Source: Gammaproteobacteria bacterium
Lineage (GTDB): Bacteria; Pseudomonadota; Gammaproteobacteria; Pseudomonadales; Azotimanducaceae
DNA: 7,260 bases
Assembly (NCBI GenBank): GCA_003476445.1
Contig: DMUF01000139.1
Span: 21,310 to 28,569 of the forward strand
Direction of reading: 5' to 3'
The translations under genes were made by a program, and so were the position numbers. The notes beneath the pieces were generated by a model. It was given only the letters and a program-made list of their open reading frames with translations. It did not search any database and had not been told where the DNA came from. This document shows positions 1 to 6,289 of the stretch, piece after piece (position 1 is the stretch's first letter; each line of letters starts with the position of its first letter).

Positions 1-25
1 CGCATGCTGATTGGTCGGGAGCTGT

Positions 26-54
26 TCGACGCCACTGCGTGAGCTGGCTATAAT
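26..54 (+). promoter_or_regulatory. Sigma70-type promoter of the cytochrome c5 gene
   Basis: A perfect -10 hexamer TATAAT lies at 49-54. A 4/6 match to the -35 element (TCGACG, 26-31) precedes it with an optimal 17-base spacer. Transcription would begin near 61, giving a leader of about 30 bases that contains the ribosome binding site at 81-84. The assignment rests on pattern matching only. Confidence 0.65.
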
Positions 55-80
55 TTGCCCCCCGTTTGCAGCACTGCATT

Positions 81-84
81 GGAG
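81..84 (+). promoter_or_regulatory. Ribosome binding site that fixes the GTG start of the cytochrome gene
   Basis: GGAG lies 8 bases before a GTG at 93. The frame is also open from a TTG at 66, but that codon has no Shine-Dalgarno sequence and lies only a few bases after the likely transcription start. The ATG at 114 also lacks one and would cut the basic n-region of the signal peptide. Confidence 0.65.
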
Positions 85-92
85 TAGGCGCC

Positions 93-530
93 GTGAAAAG
101 CTTGAGCCCGTGGATGCGACGTGCAGTAGGAATCGGAATGCTCGTGGGCCTCGCGTCGGCTGTTGCGCACGCTGTCCCCCCGGGCACACCGGACGAGATT
201 CGCGATCGGCTGCAGCCCTTCGGTTCGTTGTGTCGCAGCGGTGATGACTGCGGTCAGCCGGCTGCGGCCGCCGCGACCGGGCCGCTGTCCGGCGAGCAGG
301 TTTACAACCAGTTCTGCTTTGCGTGCCATTCAAGCGGCGTGGGTGGTGCCCCGGTGCTTGGCGATGCGGCGGGCTGGGAGCCGCGCATCGCGCAGGGTAT
401 CGAAACCCTCCTCGATCACACGATTAACGGTATCCGCACCATGCCCGCGCGCGGCACCTGCGTCAGCTGCAGTGACGAGGATCTGAAAGGCGCGATGCAG
501 TACATGGTGGACGCGGTACAAGCCCAGTAG
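93..530 (+). CDS. Exported cytochrome c5-family monoheme protein
   Basis: This is a 145-residue c-type cytochrome, probably a periplasmic or membrane-attached electron carrier. Residues 1-28 form a signal peptide: a basic start, a hydrophobic core around 11-24, and a likely cleavage after AHA. The heme site is CFACH (Cys75, Cys78, His79), and Met117 in the TMPARG segment is the likely distal ligand. A second pair, Cys123-x2-Cys126, just after the methionine is typical of cytochrome c5. Two more cysteines (47 and 53) sit in an N-terminal segment before an Ala-rich linker, an arrangement I recall from c5-family proteins of pseudomonads. The GTG start is chosen because GGAG lies 8 bases upstream. 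The gene is monocistronic, with its own promoter and terminator. The redox partner cannot be deduced from the window. The family call is firm; the physiological role is not. Confidence 0.9.
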   Translation: MKSLSPWMRRAVGIGMLVGLASAVAHAVPPGTPDEIRDRLQPFGSLCRSGDDCGQPAAAAATGPLSGEQVYNQFCFACHSSGVGGAPVLGDAAGWEPRIAQGIETLLDHTINGIRTMPARGTCVSCSDEDLKGAMQYMVDAVQAQ

Positions 531-543
531 CTTCCAGCTTTCG

Positions 544-575
544 GCCCGACCGGACCAAGTCGGTCGGGCTTTTAT
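544..575 (+). terminator. Intrinsic terminator of the cytochrome gene
   Basis: A perfect 9-base-pair GC-rich stem (544-552 with 561-569) encloses an 8-base loop and is followed by TTTTAT. It lies 14 bases after the cytochrome stop codon. On the minus strand the hairpin is not followed by a T-run, so it should stop plus-strand transcription mainly and work less well for the convergent oxidoreductase gene. Confidence 0.88.
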
Positions 576-581
576 GCCCTC

Positions 582-2804
582 TCAGAGACGCATGCTTTTT
601 CGCACCTCGATGCGCACCGGCGTGGCCTTGAAGGCGGGCGTCTTGCTGCGCGGATCGACGGCGGTGCCCGTGAGAATGTTGGCCTCTGGGAAATAAGCCA
701 TCAGGTCCCCCGCCGGAAGATCGAAGCGCTCGACCAGCACGTTTCGCATTGCTCCGTACGCTGAATGAAGATCCACGCGGTCGTGAACCGAAAGGCCGAG
801 GCGGGACAGATCTTCGTCGCCGATCATCACGCACCAGCGGCTTTGCGTCTGCCGATAGACGTCCACGTCCTCATACACGATGGTGTTGAACTGCCCCTCG
901 CTGCGCACGGTCGTGAGAACAAACGGATACTCCTCGCATGCAGGGCTCTGCGGCATTGGACAGACGGTGAACCGAGCCCGACCCGAATCTGTTTGAAATT
1001 CCGGGGTGTGGAGAATTCGTCCCCGGACATGGAATTCCTGTTTCGCAATGTCGATGCTCGCCAGCGCTTCGAGCCCCGGCACGGTCTTCGCGATCGCTGA
1101 TCGGATACTGCTGTGGGCGCGAAAGGATGCGAAGGGAACGGGACTGTCCGGGAACAGGCGCTCTGCCAGCTCGCAGAGGATCCAGGTTTCCGGCCGGACG
1201 TTCGAGAGGCGCTCGATGCCCCCGTCTGACAGCCGCACGTAGTTGAACATGGATTCCTGGGTGGTCGGACCCCACTCTTCGTCGCGAGCGGTAACCGGAA
1301 GGACCAGCGACTCCCCCGCCCCCAGCCCGTAAACATGTCCCCGGTTGAGCGTTGTGGTGAGGAACAGTTTGAATCCGATCTGGGAGAGGGACTCCGCGGC
1401 CCAGTCGGACTGGGGATTTGCTCCATAGAGGTTGCCGCCCATCAGGACAGCGGCATCGATCTCGCCGCGAAAGGCGGCCTGCATGGCACCCATCGTATCG
1501 AGGCCTTCCTGCTTGGGCAGGGTGATGCCGAAAGCCTGCTCGATGTGCTCCATGACCTCCGCAGCGAGCACCGGCTTTACGCCGATAGTGCCGATACCCT
1601 GCACGTTGCTGTGTCCGCGCAGCGGCAGCAGACCCGCGTAGCGCTTGCCGATCATGCCGCGCAAGAGGGCGAGGTTTGCCACTGACTCTACGTTGGCCAC
1701 GCCATGCAGGTGGTGGGTCAGCCCCATGCCCCAGGCAAATACGACGTTCTGGGCCGCGGCATAGCAGGCGCTCACGCGCTGGATTTCCTGCCGTGAAATA
1801 CCGGTCGCCCGTTCGATGTCATCCCAGTCGAGGGCGGTCAGATCGGCGACATAGTCATCGAATCCGTCCGTGTGCTCTGCGATGAAACCCGTTGCGTCCG
1901 CGCCCTGCTCAATGACCGCCTTGCCAATCCCTTTCAGCAGGGCGATATCGGAACCCACCCGAGGCTGGAGATATTCGGAGGCGATCCAGGTACCGCCGGT
2001 CAGCATGGAACGCGGGCTGCCGGGTATGGCGAACCTGACGAGCCCTGGCTCGCGAGCAGGATTGATGACGATGATCTGGCCGCCACGGTCACGGCAATCT
2101 TTGAGCTTATGCAGCAAGCGCGGGTGGTTGGAGGCCGGGTTGGCCCCCAGCAGGAAGATCAGATCGCAGCCCTTCAGATCGTCCAGTTCGATGGTGGCGG
2201 TTCCGGTGCCCACGGAGGCATGCAGGCCCTCGGAGGTAGCCTGATGGCAGTAGTACGAGCAGTTGTTCACGTTGTTCGTGCCGAACACGCGTGCCAGCAG
2301 CTGGAAGACGAATCCCGCCTCGTTGGATGACCGCCCGGAGCTGTAGAAGAAGCTGCGGTGGGGTCGTGTTGCCTTGAGACGCGCGGCCGCCAGATCCAGA
2401 GCCCAGTCCCATTCGACGGCTTGATAACGGTCTGTGCCGGGCGCTTTGTACAACGGATGCGCGAGGCGACCGAGCTGCGCCAGTTCGCGCTCGTTGAGTT
2501 CGCGCAGCTCCTCGAGGGTGTGGTCGAAGATTTCGATCGGTATCGCCGACTGCGTGTCTGTGGATTGCGCCTGCACGCTCTTGTTGCAGACAGAGGGGAA
2601 TTCATCCAGCTCATTCGTCATGCCACCGCGCTGGCCGCCCATGCCAAGGCCACAAGCCTTGCACGTATTCTTCGAGTTGAGCGCTTTGGCTGCGTGCGTT
2701 ACCCCCATGCGGCGCACCTGGTCCAGGGTGTACAAAACCTTCTTCATGCCGCCACCCACCACCAAGCGGTGTACGGTAGGGGGTTCTTTTGACGGGTTCT
2801 TCAA
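582..2804 (-). CDS. YdeP/FdhF-family molybdopterin oxidoreductase
   Basis: This 740-residue protein resembles E. coli YdeP and formate dehydrogenase H-type catalytic subunits, which bind a bis-MGD molybdenum cofactor. The N terminus holds Cys48-x2-Cys51 and Cys73, a probable iron-sulfur site. A conserved block follows at about 151-195: SSGRSSNEAGF, then NNVNN, then a Cys186-His187 pair. By alignment from memory, Cys186 sits where FdhF has its selenocysteine metal ligand. The molybdopterin domain runs to about 500, and the C-terminal dinucleotide-binding domain occupies about 620-735. No Tat or Sec signal is visible, so it is probably cytoplasmic. The substrate is unknown; YdeP is linked to acid resistance in E. 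coli, and formate activity should not be assumed. The start is TTG, preceded by AAGGAA 6 bases upstream. The alternative ATG at 2747 has a much weaker site. It lies 77 bases after comM on the same strand, and no fdhD or electron-transfer partner is in view. Confidence 0.9.
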   Translation of the reverse strand: MKNPSKEPPTVHRLVVGGGMKKVLYTLDQVRRMGVTHAAKALNSKNTCKACGLGMGGQRGGMTNELDEFPSVCNKSVQAQSTDTQSAIPIEIFDHTLEELRELNERELAQLGRLAHPLYKAPGTDRYQAVEWDWALDLAAARLKATRPHRSFFYSSGRSSNEAGFVFQLLARVFGTNNVNNCSYYCHQATSEGLHASVGTGTATIELDDLKGCDLIFLLGANPASNHPRLLHKLKDCRDRGGQIIVINPAREPGLVRFAIPGSPRSMLTGGTWIASEYLQPRVGSDIALLKGIGKAVIEQGADATGFIAEHTDGFDDYVADLTALDWDDIERATGISRQEIQRVSACYAAAQNVVFAWGMGLTHHLHGVANVESVANLALLRGMIGKRYAGLLPLRGHSNVQGIGTIGVKPVLAAEVMEHIEQAFGITLPKQEGLDTMGAMQAAFRGEIDAAVLMGGNLYGANPQSDWAAESLSQIGFKLFLTTTLNRGHVYGLGAGESLVLPVTARDEEWGPTTQESMFNYVRLSDGGIERLSNVRPETWILCELAERLFPDSPVPFASFRAHSSIRSAIAKTVPGLEALASIDIAKQEFHVRGRILHTPEFQTDSGRARFTVCPMPQSPACEEYPFVLTTVRSEGQFNTIVYEDVDVYRQTQSRWCVMIGDEDLSRLGLSVHDRVDLHSAYGAMRNVLVERFDLPAGDLMAYFPEANILTGTAVDPRSKTPAFKATPVRIEVRKSMRL

Positions 2805-2810
2805 CGGGCT

Positions 2811-2816
2811 TTCCTT
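2811..2816 (-). promoter_or_regulatory. Ribosome binding site supporting a TTG start of the oxidoreductase
   Basis: On the minus strand AAGGAA precedes the TTG at 2804-2802 by 6 bases. The first in-frame ATG (2747-2745) is preceded only by a GGTGG-rich stretch. The TTG start adds 19 residues to the N terminus, before the Fe-S cysteines. Confidence 0.6.
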
Positions 2817-2881
2817 GGGTGTCGATCCCGGGCGGGGTCAGCGTGACTGCACGCGATGCTGGCACAGCGGTTTGCCGTGAC

Positions 2882-4453
2882 TCAATTCAAGCGGTGACCT
2901 GTGCTGCGCTCCCAGTCGACCCCACGGTAGCCGAGCGCTTCGACGACATGCTCGCGCAGGACGCCGTTGCTGTCTGCAAGATCAGCAATCGTGCGGCTGG
3001 TGCGCAGCAGCCGATGCGTGGACCGGGCGGAGAGGCTGAAGCGTTCGACCGCCTGTTCGAGCAGCTGACGCGCGTCCTCGGGAAGCGTTGCGACCGTTCG
3101 CAGCTCGGTTGCGCTCAGCTCTGCGTTGAGTGTGCCCTGTCGTTCCAGCTGCCGCTGCCGGGCCGCCTGGATGTGGTCGATACCCGCAACCGGTGCGCCG
3201 GGACGCTCGCGCCCAAGCAGCGCTGAGGCGGGAATGCCGGGAACCGGCACATGCAGATCAATGCGATCGAGCAGGGGCCCCGAGATTCGAGACTGATAGC
3301 GTCGCACACTCTCCGGGCTGCAGCGGCATGCCGACGGCGCGCAAACCCTGCCCGCAGGGCACGGATTCATTGCAGCCACCAGCTGAAAGCGCGCAGGAAA
3401 GCGGGTGCGATAGCGCGCACGGGCAAGAGTGATGGCGCGTGACTCCAGCGGTTCGCGCAGCAAATCGAGCACGCTCGGTCGAAAATGCGGCAGCTCGTCG
3501 AGAAACAGAACGCCTGCATGCGCGAGCGAGATTTCGCCGGGCATCGCATGGCTGCCGCCCCCCGCGATGGCAGCTGTGCTCGCGCTGTGATGTGGCTCGC
3601 GGAACGGCGCTACCCCGGGAGCGGGGGGTGCAACACCGGCAGCTGAGTAGACCGCGGCGACCTCGAGCGCTTCGGCGTCGCTCAAGCGTGGCAGCAGCGA
3701 GGCAAGTCGGTGCGCAAGCATGGTCTTGCCCGTGCCGGGTGGGCCGACGAAGAGCAGGTGATGTCCGCCGGCCGCGCTTACGACCAGTGCTCGCTTGGCG
3801 GTGGATTGACCGATCACGTCATCGAGCGGAATCACGGGTTCAATGGGTTCGTGGCTGGCTTGTGGCGGTAACGGCTCAGGTTCCCGACCGGTCACGAGCA
3901 GATCGACGACTTCCCGCAAATGCCGTGCGGTCAAAGGTCGACGCCCGAGGTGAGCGCTTGCTTCGACCGCGTTCGTTGCAGGGATTACGAGCTGACGCGA
4001 GACGTTCTCGAGCCGCAACGCGAGGGCCGCGCAAAGCGCACCGCGGACCCGGCGTATTTCCCCGAAGAGCCCTAATTCGCCCAGGAACTCGAATGCGCTC
4101 ACACGCTCCGACGGAACCTGGCCCGTGGCGCAAAGAATGCTGATGGCGATCGCCAGATCGAATCGGGCGCCCTCTTTCACCAGATCGGCGGGTGCCAGAT
4201 TCACGACCACGCGGCCCGCCGGAAAATCGAGCCCACAGTTCTGAATCGCGCTGCGGACCCGATCGCGCGCTTCGCGCACGGCAGTTTCGGGAAGGCCGAC
4301 GAGGGTGAAGCTCGGCAACCCGCCAGGAAGATGGGTTTCGACGGTGACCGCCGGCGCGTCCATTCCAAGTAGCGCCCTGCTGTACGCGCGATACCCGGGG
4401 GCTGCGGCGTTGGATGCTGGCAGCACGATGGTTGGCGTGGCGGCGCCGTTCAT
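2882..4453 (-). CDS. comM: ComM/YifB-family AAA+ ATPase (Mg-chelatase-like)
   Basis: This 523-residue protein is a ComM-type hexameric helicase. Members of this family promote branch migration of incoming single-stranded DNA during natural transformation; the gene is widespread even in bacteria not known to be competent. An N-terminal S5/Lon-like ChlI domain (about 22-190) contains GLPSFTLVGLPETAVRE (45-61). The AAA+ core has Walker A GPPGTGKT (237-244), Walker B VLFLDE (315-320), an NPCP motif (363-366) and SGPLLDRIDLHV (391-402). The C-terminal lid ends near 511. Cysteines 365, 371, 376 and 378 form a putative metal site. It is slightly longer than E. coli YifB (about 506 residues), with some 15 extra residues before the usual start of homology. 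The ATG begins 3 bases after the ubiK stop and has only a weak GAGCGC upstream, which suggests translational coupling. Confidence 0.95.
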   Translation of the reverse strand: MNGAATPTIVLPASNAAAPGYRAYSRALLGMDAPAVTVETHLPGGLPSFTLVGLPETAVREARDRVRSAIQNCGLDFPAGRVVVNLAPADLVKEGARFDLAIAISILCATGQVPSERVSAFEFLGELGLFGEIRRVRGALCAALALRLENVSRQLVIPATNAVEASAHLGRRPLTARHLREVVDLLVTGREPEPLPPQASHEPIEPVIPLDDVIGQSTAKRALVVSAAGGHHLLFVGPPGTGKTMLAHRLASLLPRLSDAEALEVAAVYSAAGVAPPAPGVAPFREPHHSASTAAIAGGGSHAMPGEISLAHAGVLFLDELPHFRPSVLDLLREPLESRAITLARARYRTRFPARFQLVAAMNPCPAGRVCAPSACRCSPESVRRYQSRISGPLLDRIDLHVPVPGIPASALLGRERPGAPVAGIDHIQAARQRQLERQGTLNAELSATELRTVATLPEDARQLLEQAVERFSLSARSTHRLLRTSRTIADLADSNGVLREHVVEALGYRGVDWERSTGHRLN

Positions 4454-4456
4454 GAG

Positions 4457-4729
4457 TCAGGCGCTGCGCTCGGCATCGCTGCCGGCTGAGGTTTGCTCGA
4501 GGGTGCGCACCCGGGTTTCGAGCTGTTCGACCCGCGCGCGCAGACCGCGCAAGGCGTCGAGATGCCCTTCGAGCTCGCGCCGGGGCACGAGCTCGATTTC
4601 GGCGAGAGCGGTATTCAGCACATCCTGCAGGCTTGCCAGAAGCCGTTCGGGTGGAGCGCCCGGCACAACGCCCTGCAGCGATTGGGTGATGCGTTGAATC
4701 AACTGCCGTATGACGGTCTCGCGTTCCAT
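4457..4729 (-). CDS. ubiK: UbiK-family ubiquinone biosynthesis accessory factor
   Basis: This small protein (90 residues from the preferred start) matches the UbiK/YqiC family, formerly DUF526 or BMFP. UbiK supports aerobic coenzyme Q synthesis and forms a complex with UbiJ in E. coli. The sequence shows an amphipathic N-terminal helix (about 1-40), the conserved IELVPRREL segment at about 45-53, and a C-terminal Leu/Arg/Glu-rich coiled coil (about 55-82). An ATG at 4741 would add four residues (MERS) but has no Shine-Dalgarno sequence. The ATG at 4729 has GGAGAGA about 6 bases upstream and gives an N terminus typical of the family. The gene is immediately upstream of comM and divergent from the nitrogen genes. 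I find no convincing minus-strand promoter for it. Confidence 0.92.
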   Translation of the reverse strand: MERETVIRQLIQRITQSLQGVVPGAPPERLLASLQDVLNTALAEIELVPRRELEGHLDALRGLRARVEQLETRVRTLEQTSAGSDAERSA

Positions 4730-4732
4730 GGA

Positions 4733-4739
4733 TCTCTCC
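4733..4739 (-). promoter_or_regulatory. Ribosome binding site that fixes the ubiK start
   Basis: On the minus strand GGAGAGA lies just before the ATG at 4729-4727. It overlaps the last base of the upstream in-frame ATG at 4741-4739, which argues that the downstream ATG is the one used. Confidence 0.6.
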
Positions 4740-4868
4740 ATCGATGGTGCGTCGCATGGTACGGGGGGGCGTGCATCCGGTCATGGCTGAATGACACTTT
4801 TCCAGGTCAGCCGATGTCCGCGCGAAATGTGCGTACTGCCTCCAATCATCGCCTCTTCACAGTGCGCG

Positions 4869-4885
4869 TGCACAAAATTGGTGCG
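4869..4885 (+). promoter_or_regulatory. NtrC (GlnG) enhancer site 1
   Basis: A 17-base imperfect dyad has TGCAC at 4869-4873 and TGGTGCG at 4879-4885. It closely follows the enterobacterial NtrC consensus, TGCACY-A-N3-TGGTGCA. Its centre is about 119 bases before the predicted sigma54 transcription start, a normal enhancer distance. The gene content downstream (GlnK, AmtB) fits nitrogen control. Confidence 0.65.
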
Positions 4886-4891
4886 CCGGCG

Positions 4892-4908
4892 TCGCTCAAC
4901 TTGGTGCG
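4892..4908 (+). promoter_or_regulatory. Possible second NtrC half-site
   Basis: The right half TTGGTGCG (4901-4908) is identical to that of the upstream dyad, but the left half is degenerate. The centre is 23 bases, about two helical turns, from the first site and about 96 bases before the predicted transcription start. NtrC enhancers usually come in pairs on one face of the helix, so a weak second site is plausible. Confidence 0.4.
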
Positions 4909-4969
4909 CGCGCGGCGATGGTTCCCTGCGCCTCAATCCAAGTCGCTGAAATTACGGGTTTTTCCGAAC

Positions 4970-4985
4970 TGGCACAGTTAATGCG
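4970..4985 (+). promoter_or_regulatory. Sigma54 (-24/-12) promoter of the porin-glnK-amtB module
   Basis: A perfect TGGCAC -24 element (4970-4975) is followed after 5 bases by ATGC (4981-4984), a 3/4 match to the TTGC -12 element. The invariant GG (4971-4972) and GC (4983-4984) have the required 12-base phasing. The predicted transcription start is at about 4996, leaving a leader of about 93 bases. NtrC-like sites at 4869-4908 supply the enhancer expected for this class. Confidence 0.72.
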
Positions 4986-5009
4986 ACAGGGTTGAGCGCG
5001 GAACGCTGT

Positions 5010-5027
5010 CCACGACACCGGTCGTGG
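5010..5027 (+). other. Hairpin in the porin 5' leader
   Basis: A perfect 7-base-pair stem (5010-5016 with 5021-5027) encloses the tetraloop ACCG. It is not followed by a U-run, so it is not an intrinsic terminator. The 3' arm can also pair, with one mismatch, to 5053-5059, so two alternative folds are possible ahead of the ribosome binding site at 5076-5083. A regulatory role is speculative; transcript stabilisation is an equally simple explanation. Confidence 0.45.
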
Positions 5028-5088
5028 TCCGACAAACCGCGGGGGGCCTAGGGGTCCACCTGCATAAAGACCGATAAGAGGAGTACTC

Positions 5089-5802
5089 ATGAATAAGCAC
5101 ATCACCACCCTGCTCGGCGGCGCCTGCCTGCTGGGAAGCGCCCTCGCGGCGCAGGCAGTGGAAGTCGCTGGTAACGTCGCCATCGGCTCCGACTACCCCT
5201 TCCGTGGTGTATCCCAGACCGATCGGGATCCGACCATTCAGGGCGGGTTCGACGTGGCATTCGAATCGGGGTTCTATGTCGGTACCTGGGGCTCGAACGT
5301 CAGCGGGTTCGTCGACACGAGCATGGAATGGGACCTTTACGGCGGCTTCAAGGGCACCCTCAGTGATGAGGCGACCTACGACCTGCGCTACATCCGGTAC
5401 GAATACCCGGGCAACGGCTCCCTCTACGACTACAACGAGTATCACGCCATCGTGACCTGGGGCGCGTTCACGTTTGGCGTCGCCTACTCTGAAGAGTATT
5501 TCGCGCTCGAAGACGTGAGCTGGGTCTATCCCAACGTCGGGTACACCATCAGCTTGCCCGCTGAGGCATCGCTCGTGATCAAGGCGGGCTACAGCATGAC
5601 CGAAGACAACGATGCAGGCGAATGGGAAGCATCGTTCGGTGATGAAGAGGTGCTCGACTGGAGCGTCATGTACTCGATTCCCGTTGCGGGCGTTTCTTTC
5701 AACATCGGCGTAGTAGGCACTGACGTGGACGACGACGACTGCTTCGGCGGCTCGAAGGCGTGCGAAGTCCGTCCGGTGGTCTCGCTATCTAAAGTGCTGT
5801 GA
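5089..5802 (+). CDS. TorF-family putative outer-membrane porin
   Basis: This 237-residue protein belongs to the TorF/Gcw_chp putative porin family (TIGR02001). Residues 1-23 are a Sec signal peptide with probable cleavage after AQA. Family hallmarks are FRGVSQTDRDPTIQGGFD (38-55) and SGFYVGTWGSNV (60-71), followed by alternating aromatic and small residues typical of beta strands. Cys218 and Cys225 flank a short loop near the C terminus, after a DDDD run (214-217), and may form a disulfide. The mature chain is very acidic: about 35 Asp/Glu against 9 Lys/Arg by hand count. It ends in SLSKVL, without the C-terminal Phe common in outer-membrane barrels. The start is well defined by AAGAGGAG 5 bases before the ATG. 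It lies between an NtrC/sigma54-type control region and glnK-amtB, so uptake of ammonium or another small nitrogen compound across the outer membrane is inferred. Transport has not been shown from sequence. Confidence 0.88.
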   Translation: MNKHITTLLGGACLLGSALAAQAVEVAGNVAIGSDYPFRGVSQTDRDPTIQGGFDVAFESGFYVGTWGSNVSGFVDTSMEWDLYGGFKGTLSDEATYDLRYIRYEYPGNGSLYDYNEYHAIVTWGAFTFGVAYSEEYFALEDVSWVYPNVGYTISLPAEASLVIKAGYSMTEDNDAGEWEASFGDEEVLDWSVMYSIPVAGVSFNIGVVGTDVDDDDCFGGSKACEVRPVVSLSKVL

Positions 5803-5849
5803 TTGATGGAGAATCGGGCGTGCACAGATCTTCCACAGGTTGGCTCAAG

Positions 5850-5871
5850 CAAGCTTTGACGGGCTTGTTTT
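5850..5871 (+). terminator. Weak terminator-like hairpin between porin gene and glnK
   Basis: CAAGC (5850-5854) pairs with GCTTG (5863-5867), can be extended by two G-U pairs around a TGAC loop, and is followed directly by TTTT (5868-5871). It lies 47 bases after the porin stop. The stem is short, so partial termination is more likely than a full stop. That would lower glnK-amtB expression relative to the porin. Confidence 0.4.
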
Positions 5872-5922
5872 GATGCCGGTGCTCGCCCGGTTCCGATCAT
5901 CACTGATCGCAAGGAGACAAAC

Positions 5923-6261
5923 ATGAAATTGGTCACTGCCATCATCAAACCCTTCAAGCTCGATGACGTGCGCGAGGCGCTGTCGAACATTGGCGTGCAG
6001 GGAATGACGGTTACCGAAGTGAAGGGGTTCGGTCGCCAGAAAGGCCACACCGAACTGTATCGGGGTGCCGAATACGTCGTCGATTTCCTCCCCAAGGTGA
6101 AGGTGGAGGTGGCTGTCGCCGACGGCATGCTCGAACAGGTCCTCGAGACGATTACCAAGGCTGCAAACACGGGGAAGGTGGGTGACGGAAAAATTTTCGT
6201 CACACCGCTGGAAGAGGTCGTACGCATCCGTACCGGGGAAACCGGTCCGGAAGCCGTGTGA
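5923..6261 (+). CDS. glnK: Nitrogen regulatory protein PII, GlnK type
   Basis: This is a complete PII protein of 112 residues, the usual family length. PII trimers sense 2-oxoglutarate, ATP/ADP and, through uridylylation, glutamine. GlnK docks on the cytoplasmic face of AmtB to block it when nitrogen is sufficient. The T-loop (about 37-55) contains Tyr51, the uridylylation target, within the YRGAEYVVDFLPK signature. The C-terminal signature TGKVGDGKIFV (83-93) and RIRTGETG (101-108) supply nucleotide-binding residues. Uridylylation by GlnD is expected but that gene is outside the window. The ATG has AAGGAG 6 bases upstream. It is named glnK rather than glnB because amtB follows after 28 bases, the classic conserved pair. 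No complete promoter of its own is visible in the 120 bases before it. Confidence 0.97.
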   Translation: MKLVTAIIKPFKLDDVREALSNIGVQGMTVTEVKGFGRQKGHTELYRGAEYVVDFLPKVKVEVAVADGMLEQVLETITKAANTGKVGDGKIFVTPLEEVVRIRTGETGPEAV

Positions 6262-6276
6262 CCTCGGCGCGATAAC

Positions 6277-6282
6277 AAGGAG
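6277..6282 (+). promoter_or_regulatory. Ribosome binding site supporting a GTG start of amtB
   Basis: AAGGAG lies 7 bases before a GTG at 6290 that is in frame with amtB. The first ATG (6353) has no comparable site. A TTG at 6288 is out of frame. Confidence 0.65.
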
Positions 6283-6289
6283 AAAGATT

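Larger units (their letters stand above)
4742..5088. other. Divergent control region between ubiK and the porin gene
   Basis: This 347-base region has no credible gene. From left to right, 4742-4868 shows no site I can defend and must hold whatever drives ubiK leftward. An NtrC-like dyad and a half-site occupy 4869-4908. The stretch 4909-4969 would form the DNA loop between enhancer and promoter; I saw no clear IHF consensus there. A sigma54 promoter is at 4970-4985. After the predicted transcription start near 4996 there is a structured leader of about 93 bases with a hairpin at 5010-5027. Confidence 0.7.

Noticed and set aside
1..42. Open frame ending in TGA at 40-42, possibly the tail of an upstream gene
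   Set aside because: Only 13 codons are visible and they match nothing I recognise. The -35 element at 26-31 would lie inside it, so it cannot be supported either way.
463..834. Minus-strand open frame of 123 codons at the oxidoreductase 3' end
   Set aside because: It overlaps the C-terminal domain of the oxidoreductase, crosses the terminator at 544-575 and has a low-complexity basic product.
3439..4143. Plus-strand open frame of 234 codons inside comM
   Set aside because: Extremely Arg-rich translation opposite a well-conserved ComM coding sequence; no ribosome binding site or motif.
3876..4784. Minus-strand open frame of 302 codons over comM and ubiK
   Set aside because: It runs in another frame of the same strand and gives an Arg/Ser/Ala-rich product without family features. 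comM and ubiK explain this stretch fully.
4742..4868. Possible ubiK promoter on the minus strand
   Set aside because: I looked for -35/-10 pairs and found only poor matches with wrong spacing, so no site is called.
5841..5854. Sigma54-like motif in front of glnK
   Set aside because: GG-GC spacing is 11 rather than 12 bases and the -24 element reads TGGCTC. It is reported only as a possible decayed promoter.
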